From the NCBI GenBank assembly GCA_937975765.1, contig CALJUR010000049.1, forward strand, positions 1 through 64,000: a DNA stretch of 64,000 nucleotides, read 5' to 3'. A model generated the notes under the pieces. It was given only the letters and a program-made list of their open reading frames with translations. It was not told the DNA's origin and made no database searches. Made by a program: the position numbers and the translations under genes. Below are positions 15,965 to 23,743 of the stretch, one piece after another; positions within the stretch are counted from its first letter, which is position 1, and every line of letters begins with the position of its first letter. This stretch comes from an uncultured Myxococcales bacterium (GTDB lineage: Bacteria; Myxococcota_A; UBA9042; DTJE01).

Positions 15965-16564
15965 CTACGGCAACGGATCACGCCGCACAGCGACGCTCGT
16001 CACCCGTAGCGGAACTGCGGTGGCAGGCCCTTCGATCGACAGCAGGATCGCACAGGCGAAGGCACCGCCGGGGGTGGGCGCAGGCCGGAACAGGTACCGG
16101 GCGGGCTGGCGGGGCTCGACCCGGGGCGGTACCGTGGGCTCGCCGAACCGCTGCTTGAAGACCTGGATGTCGACTTCCGCGGGAACCGCCAGCGTGGCAT
16201 CGACATAGGTGGCCTGCAGGCTGGTCCTGTCCCGAGAAATCAGCACCGTTTTCAGCATCGTGTCGAACGGTTTCACCCGGACCGACGTCGCGCCCTCTGC
16301 CTCCAGGTCGCCAAGCTGTCGCCCCAAGTCCGTTGCGGCCACGGCTTCCCGGGTCAGGCGTTCGCACAGGTCCAGCACCAGGGACAGGACCGCCTCTGGC
16401 TTCATGCTTCCCTCCGGATTCGCGGATGCACGAGCGGGACGTGTCGGACCCTCGGCCCTTGCCGGAGCCGGTGTCGAGCAGGCCAGCATCGCAACCAACG
16501 TCGCCCCGGCAAGGCACGCAGTTCCCCGCACGCGCCCCGGCTTTCCGCCACGATACTCCCCCAT
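15965..16564 (-). CDS. Lipoprotein partner of the HESRH metallopeptidase
   Basis: This 199-residue protein has a basic start, a hydrophobic segment and a lipobox at about residues 26-29 (LVAMLAC), so it is a predicted lipoprotein. The mature part is helical at first (MKPEAVLSLVLDLCERLTRE), then beta-rich. I do not recognise its family. It starts 24 bases after the stop of the zinc-peptidase gene, on the same strand, with an upstream GGAG. In the two other metallopeptidase cassettes of the window the second gene is likewise an exported or lipoprotein partner, so an immunity or accessory role is inferred. Confidence 0.62.
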   Translation of the reverse strand: MGEYRGGKPGRVRGTACLAGATLVAMLACSTPAPARAEGPTRPARASANPEGSMKPEAVLSLVLDLCERLTREAVAATDLGRQLGDLEAEGATSVRVKPFDTMLKTVLISRDRTSLQATYVDATLAVPAEVDIQVFKQRFGEPTVPPRVEPRQPARYLFRPAPTPGGAFACAILLSIEGPATAVPLRVTSVAVRRDPLP

Positions 16565-16588
16565 GATCCCAGTCGCTCCGTGCGTGCT

Positions 16589-17746
16589 CTAGTAGGCCCC
16601 CTTCGTCCGCTCGCCGACCGCCCACGCGTCGGCTTCCTCGGGAAGAGCCCGGTACTTTTCGTAGGAGGCCTTCAGCGTCTTGCAAGCCTCCTGGTAAGCC
16701 GCCCATGCCTCACCCACCGCCTTCGTCGCAGCCTCCAGGGACTCCTGCGTCCGGTGGGGATCGGCCTGGACCGCATCCAGTTTCGACCGGGCGGTGTCAT
16801 AGGCCACCGCCTTCTCGTCCAGGGCGGTCGAGTGGGCATCCAGATCCGCATAGACCTGTTGTCGATGGGCGGCGTCAGCACCGTATACACTGGCCTGCCA
16901 TGCCTTTCCCTCCTCGACGTCCTGCCCCTCCCCCGACAACTTCGCCTGCACGGCCGAATCCGCGACCGCCTGCGGGATGCCCATCTCCCCGACGAGTTCG
17001 GGCGCCGTCTTCCCCTGGCCCGCCTGGACCTGGGCCATCCGGAACCACTGCTCCGCGTGACGTGATTCGTGGAAGACCGTCTCGGCCATCCCGGACATCG
17101 ATTCCCGATCGATTGTCGGTTCGTCGAACGCGGCGTCGTCCAGATCGAGATCCCACGGGACGAAGTCGAACTGGCCGAGCGTCCTCCCCGGCAGAGGCTT
17201 GACGACTGTGCCGACCTCGGGAACCCCGGCCGCCTTCAGTTCGACGTTCGCCGCCTCCCCGAAGCGGTCGCCACGCTTGACCTTGTCAAGTTTCGGCCAC
17301 TCGGGCTCGAGGTCGTGCGCGGCATCGACGAAGCGTGTCAGAGACACCCGGCGTGCCAGCCCGGTATCCTTCTTCCCCAGCGCGGCGCGAACGGCAGAGC
17401 GCAGGTACTCGGTCCCCTTCCCGAGCATGCTGGCAGGACGTTCCGGAGCGCGCATCGACGCGGACACGTCCGCCGCACGTGGTGCACGCCGAGGCAATGA
17501 CCCGGCGCGGGCGATTCCTCTTTCGGCTGCGGGAGCGTCCCGGTTGCCCGAGGGCGACAACGCGGCCGAGCCCTCCCTGAAGTTCATGCCCCGTAAATGA
17601 GCCCGAAGCGTCGATCCGGCCGAGGCTCCTCCCTTCTCCGGCGAGTGCTTCGCTGGACCGCCCGTGGCAGCAGCCTTTCCGCCATGTTGACGTTCATCGC
17701 TCATGTTCGCGGGTGTGCGATCCCTATCGGCGGCTTCCGTCCCCAT
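16589..17746 (-). CDS. Predicted zinc metallopeptidase (HESRH), cassette A
   Basis: This 385-residue protein has an HExxH zinc motif at His226-Glu227-Ser-Arg-His230 (ETVFHESRHAEQWFRM). Residues 1-90 are low-complexity, rich in Ala/Gly/Ser/Arg, and contain the segment 'STLRAHLRGMNFREGSAALSP' minus its first residue, which aligns with similar segments in two other peptidase-like genes here. A charged coiled region covers the last 100 residues. There is no signal peptide, so export would need another route. ATG 17746 has an AGGGGAAAG RBS; Met at 17704 is an alternative. I recall that HExRHAEQWF segments occur in myxobacterial and cyanobacterial proteins, with no known role. Confidence 0.72.
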   Translation of the reverse strand: MGTEAADRDRTPANMSDERQHGGKAAATGGPAKHSPEKGGASAGSTLRAHLRGMNFREGSAALSPSGNRDAPAAERGIARAGSLPRRAPRAADVSASMRAPERPASMLGKGTEYLRSAVRAALGKKDTGLARRVSLTRFVDAAHDLEPEWPKLDKVKRGDRFGEAANVELKAAGVPEVGTVVKPLPGRTLGQFDFVPWDLDLDDAAFDEPTIDRESMSGMAETVFHESRHAEQWFRMAQVQAGQGKTAPELVGEMGIPQAVADSAVQAKLSGEGQDVEEGKAWQASVYGADAAHRQQVYADLDAHSTALDEKAVAYDTARSKLDAVQADPHRTQESLEAATKAVGEAWAAYQEACKTLKASYEKYRALPEEADAWAVGERTKGAY

Positions 17747-18097
17747 CTCTTTCCCCTGCGTCAGTCGCCCCCCCCGACAAGACCCAGCCCGCCTGTCGCC
17801 TCGGCCGGCGGCACAAGCGCGACCGAGGATTCCGTCGGCTTCATCGCATCGACGTTCTGCCCGACGACGCCTGCGACGGTGATTCCCCCCCCAAAAAAAC
17901 AACACCTCAAGGTCGTATGGAGGATAGCACACGGTACGAGTCACGACGCCTTCAATCACTCGAGTCCGCCACCCCGATGCAGGTCCAGGAACAGCCCCTG
18001 CCGTGTCTCCTGGACGCGCATCGACGGTGCGCCGCAGAGTACGGAACGCAACGCACCCTGGCGCTGGTCCTGCAGGCCACGAACTGACGGGAAGACC
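17747..18097. other. Intergenic region with homopolymer tracts upstream of cassette A
   Basis: These 351 bases hold no convincing gene. On the minus strand (the direction of the cassette A peptidase) there are two runs of eight G: at 17774-17767 and at 17892-17885, the latter directly after seven T (17899-17893). The run nearest the start lies about 20 bases upstream of the ATG. Poly-G runs of 8-9 also precede the two other peptidase-like genes. A TTGAGG at about 17910 could be part of a promoter. Confidence 0.45.
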
Positions 18098-18205
18098 GTG
18101 GCGTTCATCCAACGGGACAGGGACTTCAACGACCTCGTTCGGATCGTCGCGACCGACACGGGCCTGTCCCCTGGTTTGGTCGAAAAGGACTACTGGGTCA
18201 CCCAG
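18098..18205 (+). pseudogene. 5' fragment of an AbiEii-like nucleotidyltransferase gene
   Basis: From GTG 18098 the frame encodes about 36 residues ('FIQRDRDFNDLVRIVATDT' then 'GLSPGLVEKDYWVTQV') that match the start of AbiEii-family toxins, where 'L.P.LVEKDYWVT.VL' is highly conserved. Homology ends at about 18205, where the 3' end of the DUF4143 ATPase gene on the other strand begins, and the frame runs only to 18235. Everything with catalytic residues is missing. The ATPase gene probably arrived by an insertion or deletion that removed the rest. Confidence 0.62.
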
Positions 18206-19545
18206 GTCCGCTCGCGCAGCGCCGCGGCCAGGTAAAGCGGGATCGACAACAGCCGATGGTTCAGTTCGCCGTCCGGCATCCGGACGACGTGCCGCTCGTC
18301 CGACAGGTTTCCGGCGTGCAGGCGCAAGCCGACCTTCCTGCCGGTCGTCCACAGGAAGCGGTGCAGCGACTTCAGTCTCCCGGCCGCCCCGGCCTTCACC
18401 TCCACCGGCACGAGGTGCCGCCCCTGCGGCAGGAGGTAGTCCACCTCGGCATCGCTGCCGGGCTGCTCGCGAACCCAGAACCAAAGGTCCGTGGGCTGGC
18501 AGTCGGCCGGGCTCGCGATCTGCTGGCCCACATAGGCCTCCGCGACCCGGCCTTCCAGCATCCGGTCCGCGCCGGTCCGCTTCAGGTCGTTCGGCCCCAG
18601 CCCCCACTGGGTCATCGCGATCCCGATGTCCAGGGGAACCAGCTTCGGCGCCGCCCTCTCCTTCGGGCTCGCCGGCAGGTCCGTCGAGCCGGTCGGCAGC
18701 GCCCGCAGGACCAGCCGCGCCGCCTCCAGCCGGTCGATGGCCGCGTGCATGTCCCGCGAGCGCCGGCCGGGCGCGAACTGCTCGTACTTGAACCGCATGC
18801 CGTAGTGACGCGGCAGCGCCTCGAACGCGGCCTCGACGGCCGCCACGCTGCCCCGGTATTTCTGGATGTCCTCGGCCAGGGCCTGGAGGAGGTCGCGATG
18901 GACCTGCCGCACGCTCACCAGCGACGGCTCCCGGCACCAGCGCGCGACGGCCTCGGGCATGCCGCCGACGAACAGGTAGTCCGAGAGCAGCGCGGTGGCC
19001 TGGTCGTGCACGGCCGGAGGGAGCGGGGAGAGGTCGCGCAGGTGCGTCAGCAGCCGGTCCGCAAGCAGGTCCTTGCCGGTCGCCCGGAGGAACTCCGGGA
19101 ACGTGAGGGGCCCGAGCGTGCGGAACGTGACCCGGCCGACCGGGAAAGAGAAGCCCCGGTCGGTCATCCGGACCTCGAGCAGGGACCCGGCCGCGACGAC
19201 GGCGATTTCCGGGTGGTCCTCGTGGAGGTACCGGAGCCACGGAACGACCTGGGGCTCCTGCTGGATCTCGTCGATGAACAGCAGGGTGCCTGTCGGCAGC
19301 GCCGACAGGTTCTCGCGCAGGCAGAGGGCGTCCATGAACCCCGACGCGCTCCCTGCCGCACGCGCGAGCCGCAGATCCTCGACGCGATCGAGGTTGACCT
19401 CGACGAAGGCGGTCGCGCGCTTGCCGAGTTCGCGCACGGAGGTGGACTTGCCGGTCTGCCTGGCTCCGCGCAGCACCAGCGGCTTCCGGGCCGGGTCGCG
19501 GAACCACGCGTCGAGCACGGCGTCCACGTTGCGAGGCAGGTACAT
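18190..19545 (-). CDS. AAA ATPase with DUF4143 C-terminal domain
   Basis: This 451-residue protein is an AAA_14/DUF4143-type ATPase. Walker A is GARQTGKST at residues 27-35, Walker B is LLFIDEIQ with Asp92-Glu93, and a winged helix lies in the middle. The C-terminal DUF4143 domain ends with a nuclease-like core (SDAEVDYLLPQGRHLVPVEV then KAG). These proteins occur singly in accessory DNA of many bacteria; the function is not settled, with defence or toxin-antitoxin-like roles suggested. Length fits the family (about 400-460). The start at ATG 19545 has no strong RBS. Its 3' end has replaced most of an AbiEii-like gene. Confidence 0.85.
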   Translation of the reverse strand: MYLPRNVDAVLDAWFRDPARKPLVLRGARQTGKSTSVRELGKRATAFVEVNLDRVEDLRLARAAGSASGFMDALCLRENLSALPTGTLLFIDEIQQEPQVVPWLRYLHEDHPEIAVVAAGSLLEVRMTDRGFSFPVGRVTFRTLGPLTFPEFLRATGKDLLADRLLTHLRDLSPLPPAVHDQATALLSDYLFVGGMPEAVARWCREPSLVSVRQVHRDLLQALAEDIQKYRGSVAAVEAAFEALPRHYGMRFKYEQFAPGRRSRDMHAAIDRLEAARLVLRALPTGSTDLPASPKERAAPKLVPLDIGIAMTQWGLGPNDLKRTGADRMLEGRVAEAYVGQQIASPADCQPTDLWFWVREQPGSDAEVDYLLPQGRHLVPVEVKAGAAGRLKSLHRFLWTTGRKVGLRLHAGNLSDERHVVRMPDGELNHRLLSIPLYLAAALRERTWVTQ

Positions 19546-19992
19546 GAACGGGCCTCATTTCAACCAGAGCGACGATAAAACAACCGTCTGTTTCTTACAA
19601 GGCCCCCTCGATGCCAAGAGCGGCTCGCTTCGCGCAACCGGGTGCCCGAACCGATGCCTTCTACCGGGAGGTAGAAACCTGCTGCCAGGTGGAACCCGGT
19701 GGTACTCGCTGCCGTGAAGAAGGAACTCGATCGGTAGGGCCGGCAGTCCGGCCCCCGGGAAGGCTACGCCGCAACCCGCTGTCTTGGCTTCGGTATTTGG
19801 ACAACCAGCGGCCGCGGCCGCAATCCCGTTTCATCCGTGCGGAGCGTTCCCCCTCTGCCAACCGGTTCGACACGACGCCTCCTTCGGGAGGCGTTTTCGT
19901 TTTCGCGAAGTTGGGTTCGTTTCCCCCCTCGACCTTTGCCCCACGTCGCACTGATGCGGTAACCTGGCGGCGACCTGGAGAGGCTTGGAGCG
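19546..19992. other. Intergenic region between divergent ATPase and DUF2075 genes
   Basis: The 447 bases carry the promoters of the two divergent genes: an AT-rich patch (AACGATAAAACAACCGTCTG-like, about 19570-19595) faces the ATPase, and a strong hairpin terminator lies at 19875-19900. I see no tRNA, repeat array or small gene with a convincing start. The helicase gene has an RBS (CTTGGAG) before its ATG. Confidence 0.4.
19875..19900 (+). terminator. Rho-independent terminator hairpin
   Basis: ACGCCTCC (19875-19882) pairs perfectly with GGAGGCGT (19887-19894) around a TTCG tetraloop, followed by TTTCGTTTT. The 8-bp GC-rich stem, stable loop and T tract make a convincing intrinsic terminator for + strand transcription. 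No + strand gene ends just upstream, so it may insulate the helicase gene or be left from a lost gene. Confidence 0.7.
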
Positions 19993-21918
19993 ATGACCGA
20001 CCCGACTCCGCATGGCTGGTCCTCGGACTTCCCGACTTTTCACGAGAGCACCGTCGCCGGGATCCGGGAACGGTTGCAGGCCTATGTCGCCGATGCCGGT
20101 CCCTCGCAGATCCGCGCCTGGGTCGATTCGATCCCGGCCCTGCAGCAGGAAGTCGGCGAGGTCATGGCCGCCGATTCAAACGCCGGACGGTACTCGACCA
20201 TCCTCGAATACCAATTGCCGATGGAGTCCCGACGGCCCGACGTCATCGTACTGGCCAAGGGCACGGTCATCGTGCTGGAACTCAAGGGCAAGTCGGAACC
20301 GTCGTTGGCGGACATCGACCAGGTGGCGGCCTACGCCCGGGACCTGAAGTGCTACCACCGCGAGTGCGATGGCCGCCCGGTCATCCCTGTCGTCGTCCCG
20401 ATGCGCGCTCGGGGCGTCGTGGGGATGGATGGCAATGTGCGAATCCTGGGACCCGATACGCTGGACCGGTTCCTGGTGGATTTGGATTCCGCGGATTCGC
20501 AGGACGAGGTGTCCCGGGACCGCTTCCTGGACGAGGACGCGTATCGCCCCCTGCCGACGCTGGTGAAGGCCGCACGGGAACTGTTCCATTCGGGCACCCT
20601 TCGCTCCATCCATCGGGCCAAGGCAGCCACCGACCCGGCGGTCGAGGCGATCACGTCGATCATCCACGAAGCGGCACGTACGCAGACCCGCCACCTGGTG
20701 CTGCTGACGGGCGTCCCCGGAGCCGGGAAGACGCTGGTCGGCCTGCGGATCGCCCATGCGCATTTCCTGGATGACCTCGCCGTGGATCGGGGCACCGGCA
20801 AGCCGACCGCACCCGCCGTGTTCCTGTCGGGCAACGGACCGCTGGTCGAGGTGCTGCAGTATGAACTGAGGGGCGGCGGAGGGGCCGGCAAGACGTTTGT
20901 CCGCGGCGTGTTCGACTACGTGAAGACGTACTCCCGGGGCCGCAAGGCGGTGCCGCCGGAACACGTCCTGGTCTTCGACGAGGCCCAGCGCGCTTTCGAT
21001 GCCGAGCAGGTCCGGGACAAGCACGCGAACACCGCCGGCTTCGAAGGCGGCAAGTCCGAACCGGAGCACTTCATCGAGTTCGCGGACCGCATCCCGAAGT
21101 GGTGCGTCGTCATCGGGTTGATCGGCAGCGGCCAGGAGATCCACGTGGGCGAGGAGGCCGGCGTCGGACAATGGCGCGACGCGGTCGCGGGTGCGCGCGA
21201 CCCGGCGGAATGGAAGGTCCACGGACCGGCCGAGGTGCGACTCGCGATGGAAGACGGCCCGGTCGCGTTCCACGCAAACGACCGGCTCAGCCTGGACACC
21301 GAGATCCGCTTCCACCTGGCGACGGATCTTCACGCATTCGTGGCCGGGCTGTTGGACCATGCGGATGCCGAAGTGAACCGGGCGCTGGCCCTGCAGTTGG
21401 AGTCCCAGGGATACCACCTGCGGATCACGAGGAGCCTGGAGACGGCGGCGGGCTACCTGAAGGAACGCTACGCGGAGCATCCCGACGCACGATACGGGCT
21501 GCTGGCCTCGTCGAAGGACAAGGATCTCGTGCGGTTCGGCGTGAAGAACGACTTTCCCTCGACGAAGGCCCTCAAGTTCGGCCCGTGGTACGGCGAGCCG
21601 GAGAGCGACCCGCTGGGACGATCGTGCCGCTGCCTCCGGGACTGCGTTACCGAGTTCGGAGCCCAGGGTTTGGAACTGGATGCGGTGCTGCTGGCCTGGG
21701 GCACCGACCTGGCCTCCCGGAACGGAGCGTGGTCAACTGCCTGCGCCCGCGGCTACAAGAAGGGAGCCCGGGTCAAGAATCCCTTCCAGCTTCGCCTGAA
21801 CGCCTACCGGGTGCTGCTGACGCGCGGTCGCGACGGGGTGGTCATGTTCCTTCCCCCGATCCCCTGGCTGGACGAGACGTTCCAGTACCTGTGCGCCAGC
21901 GGGTTCCGGGAAATCTAA
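19993..21918 (+). CDS. PD-(D/E)xK nuclease-like + DUF2075 helicase/ATPase
   Basis: This 641-residue protein joins two modules. Residues 60-100 show a PD-(D/E)xK nuclease pattern: Glu72 in a first strand, then 'RPDVIVLAKGTVIVLELKGK' with Asp83, Glu96 and Lys98. Residues 230-620 form a DUF2075 superfamily-1-like ATPase: Walker A GVPGAGKT (240-247), Walker B HVLVFDEAQ with Asp329-Glu330, a motif-III-like 'GSGQEIHVGEE', and 'NAYRVLLTRGRDG' near the end. It would be a cytoplasmic ATP-driven nucleic-acid enzyme. It lies alone among defence remnants, so an antiviral role is likely but unproven. No frame break is seen. Confidence 0.8.
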   Translation: MTDPTPHGWSSDFPTFHESTVAGIRERLQAYVADAGPSQIRAWVDSIPALQQEVGEVMAADSNAGRYSTILEYQLPMESRRPDVIVLAKGTVIVLELKGKSEPSLADIDQVAAYARDLKCYHRECDGRPVIPVVVPMRARGVVGMDGNVRILGPDTLDRFLVDLDSADSQDEVSRDRFLDEDAYRPLPTLVKAARELFHSGTLRSIHRAKAATDPAVEAITSIIHEAARTQTRHLVLLTGVPGAGKTLVGLRIAHAHFLDDLAVDRGTGKPTAPAVFLSGNGPLVEVLQYELRGGGGAGKTFVRGVFDYVKTYSRGRKAVPPEHVLVFDEAQRAFDAEQVRDKHANTAGFEGGKSEPEHFIEFADRIPKWCVVIGLIGSGQEIHVGEEAGVGQWRDAVAGARDPAEWKVHGPAEVRLAMEDGPVAFHANDRLSLDTEIRFHLATDLHAFVAGLLDHADAEVNRALALQLESQGYHLRITRSLETAAGYLKERYAEHPDARYGLLASSKDKDLVRFGVKNDFPSTKALKFGPWYGEPESDPLGRSCRCLRDCVTEFGAQGLELDAVLLAWGTDLASRNGAWSTACARGYKKGARVKNPFQLRLNAYRVLLTRGRDGVVMFLPPIPWLDETFQYLCASGFREI

Positions 21919-21922
21919 GAGG

Positions 21923-21985
21923 TTGACACCCCCCAGGATCTGGTGGCATTTTGTTTTACCCCCCCCCGCTATCCATGGGGGGGGG
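21923..21985 (+). promoter_or_regulatory. Predicted promoter and homopolymer tracts upstream of cassette B
   Basis: TTGACA at 21923-21928 is followed by six C, then GA...GTGGCA; the same arrangement stands upstream of cassette C. After that come C9 (21959-21967) and G9 (21977-21985), which could pair as a hairpin or vary in length. The start ATG lies 16 bases after the G run. Promoter function is inferred from the shared pattern; no -10 is obvious. Confidence 0.5.
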
Positions 21986-22001
21986 CCATTGGGGTGCAAG
22001 G

Positions 22002-23009
22002 ATGTCTCGCGACCTGATGCAACAACGACCCGATGCGAAAGCGGCCTCGGCTGTCTCCGGAACCCAACCCGGAAGCGGAACCCAAGGTCCGAGGTCCTCT
22101 CTCCGATCGGCATTGAAGGGCCAGCCCTATCAACGCCAGAAGGAGATGCTGAGCCCGCGAAGCAACATCCGCCCAACCTCTTCGACTCCCCGGTCCACCG
22201 GCTTGAACGCCGGCACAGGGGGGAAAACCTCGCTGAACGAGGCTGCTTCAACGACTCCGACCCTCGCTGTCGCCACACCCGAACTCCTGTCGTTCTCGAC
22301 CCAGACGCATGCGATTGCAAACTTCCAACCCTCGACCGGGTACGGCTTGTTCGATGCCTCCTACGACGCCAACCGACAGGAACTGCTCATCACCGTTCGG
22401 TGTGCCTTTCGATTCCTGGCGGGACAGGCTGGGAATTTCCAGGACTGTGATCCCGCCGAACTGGCCTGGGACGATGATTCCAAGGGGAATTGGCGACAGG
22501 GATTCATCGAGGTCATGGAGAACCGATGGTCCGGACAGCACGCGTTCCGATGCACTCAACCCGGACTGGAGGGACTCCGCGCATCCGTCAGGGTGGACGT
22601 GATCGAATCGGACAAGGACTGGCATTTCCGCCTGGATGTGACCCGGATTCCGAAAGGCGAATGGACAGGAAGCTCGGTGAGCAGCCATCCGGGCTCCGGG
22701 GTTGAACGGAACTTCGCTACCCTCGATTCGGAAGACCTCACCCAGACCCCGAAGGGAGGCAGCGAAGGGCAGTATGGTGGTGTGCACGAGTTCGGTCACA
22801 TGATCGGCCTGGACGACGAATACGGAACGGGAACGGATGTCGCGCACCGGACACTCGTGAAGGATGCCCTGGGGACCGAGATCTCGAAGGGCAAGTCGGA
22901 TGACGTCATGTCTTGTGCAAACCGGGTCGGGAAGCAGCACTATGTAACCTACCTGGAGGCCCTGAAAAAGGCGACGGGGGTGGAGGAGTGGATCTTCGAA
23001 GGAAGATGA
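22002..23009 (+). CDS. Metzincin-like zinc metallopeptidase, cassette B
   Basis: This 335-residue protein has the extended metzincin-type motif HEFGHMIGLDDE: His262, Glu263, His266, Gly269 and Asp272 fit HExxHxxGxxD, in which Asp is the third ligand. Residues 1-110 are Ser/Thr/Arg-rich and carry 'SSLRSALKGQPYQRQKEMLS' followed by P, similar to cassettes A and C. Residues 110-220 form a beta-rich domain ('YGLFDASYDANRQELLITVR', 'GQHAFRC', 'DKDWHFRLDVT') that I recall from related myxobacterial peptidase-like proteins. There is no signal peptide. It overlaps the next gene by 4 bases (ATGA). Cassette C is a paralogue in the opposite orientation. Confidence 0.78.
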   Translation: MSRDLMQQRPDAKAASAVSGTQPGSGTQGPRSSLRSALKGQPYQRQKEMLSPRSNIRPTSSTPRSTGLNAGTGGKTSLNEAASTTPTLAVATPELLSFSTQTHAIANFQPSTGYGLFDASYDANRQELLITVRCAFRFLAGQAGNFQDCDPAELAWDDDSKGNWRQGFIEVMENRWSGQHAFRCTQPGLEGLRASVRVDVIESDKDWHFRLDVTRIPKGEWTGSSVSSHPGSGVERNFATLDSEDLTQTPKGGSEGQYGGVHEFGHMIGLDDEYGTGTDVAHRTLVKDALGTEISKGKSDDVMSCANRVGKQHYVTYLEALKKATGVEEWIFEGR

Positions 23010-23578
23010 AATGGCGGACGATGTTCGCCGTCGCGATGCTGGCGGGACTGGAGGTGGCGACGATGCAATGCGATGCTGCGCCCCGCAAGAGCGCGAAGAC
23101 GAAGCCGGAGGCCGGGAAGATGGATGGCTGCTTCAAGGGCTCGGACCTGGACCTGGGGATTCCCGACGACGCGGTGTTCTTCCTGGCGGAGGTATCGGTC
23201 GAGGGCGAGGCCATGGCGAACCGGCGCTGGTTCGTCGGGCCGGGCGGAGAAGTCCGGTTCGGCAAGAACGCCCTGCCCTTCGACTTCGATGACCTGCCGC
23301 GGAAGCCGTTCAACCGTCCCTTCGGGAACCTGCCCGTCGCAAAGGTTCCGGGCGCGGAAATCGAGTCGTTCGTGCTGTGGCTCGAAGCCGAGGGTTTCTT
23401 CCGGCTTCCGGCCGAGGTTGGACCTCCCGACGGATTGAGGGTCCAGGGCGGAGTGGATCGATGGGTGGTCGCAAGGCACGCGGGAACGACGGCGTGCATA
23501 CGCTTGCGACCTGGGGCACCCTTGTCGGACGCCGTCAAGTCACGATTCATGAGCCTGATCGAGGCCCATCGGAATTGA
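23006..23578 (+). CDS. Exported partner protein of cassette B
   Basis: This 190-residue protein starts in an ATGA overlap with the peptidase gene. It has a signal peptide (MKWRTMFAVAMLAGLEVATM, followed by QC), so it acts outside the cytoplasm; a lipobox is less clear than in its paralogue. The mature part holds 'DLGIPDDAVFFLAEVSVEGE', 'ANRRWFVGPGGEVRFG', 'KPFNRPFGNLPVAKVPG' and an end that reads 'CIRLRPGAPLSDAV'. The same motifs occur in the lipoprotein of cassette C. An immunity or accessory function is inferred from coupling and location. The family is unknown to me. Confidence 0.7.
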   Translation: MKWRTMFAVAMLAGLEVATMQCDAAPRKSAKTKPEAGKMDGCFKGSDLDLGIPDDAVFFLAEVSVEGEAMANRRWFVGPGGEVRFGKNALPFDFDDLPRKPFNRPFGNLPVAKVPGAEIESFVLWLEAEGFFRLPAEVGPPDGLRVQGGVDRWVVARHAGTTACIRLRPGAPLSDAVKSRFMSLIEAHRN

Positions 23579-23743
23579 CCGTCCCTGTTCCGGGACGAGA
23601 ACCTACGAACTGGGCGGAGAAGCCCCTTTCCCTTCCCCCGCGCGCACTCCATTCCTCCCCGCTTGACCCCAACCGCGGGCGCCGGTACCGTCGCGCCGGC
23701 AGCGGGTGGCGGGGCCCGCGCGGGACGTGCTGGAGTGGGCGGG

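Noticed and set aside
19840..19875. Possible tRNA-like CCGGTTCGACACG upstream of the terminator
   Set aside because: No stem with 5 paired bases around TTCGA and no cloverleaf in the 80 bases before it.
22913..23005. Longer start of the cassette B partner at 22913
   Set aside because: It would overlap the peptidase gene by about 90 bases and hide a clear signal peptide that begins at ATG 23006.
23580..23597. CGTCCC...GGGACG hairpin after cassette B
   Set aside because: Only 6 bp with a 6-base loop and no T tract; too weak to call a terminator.
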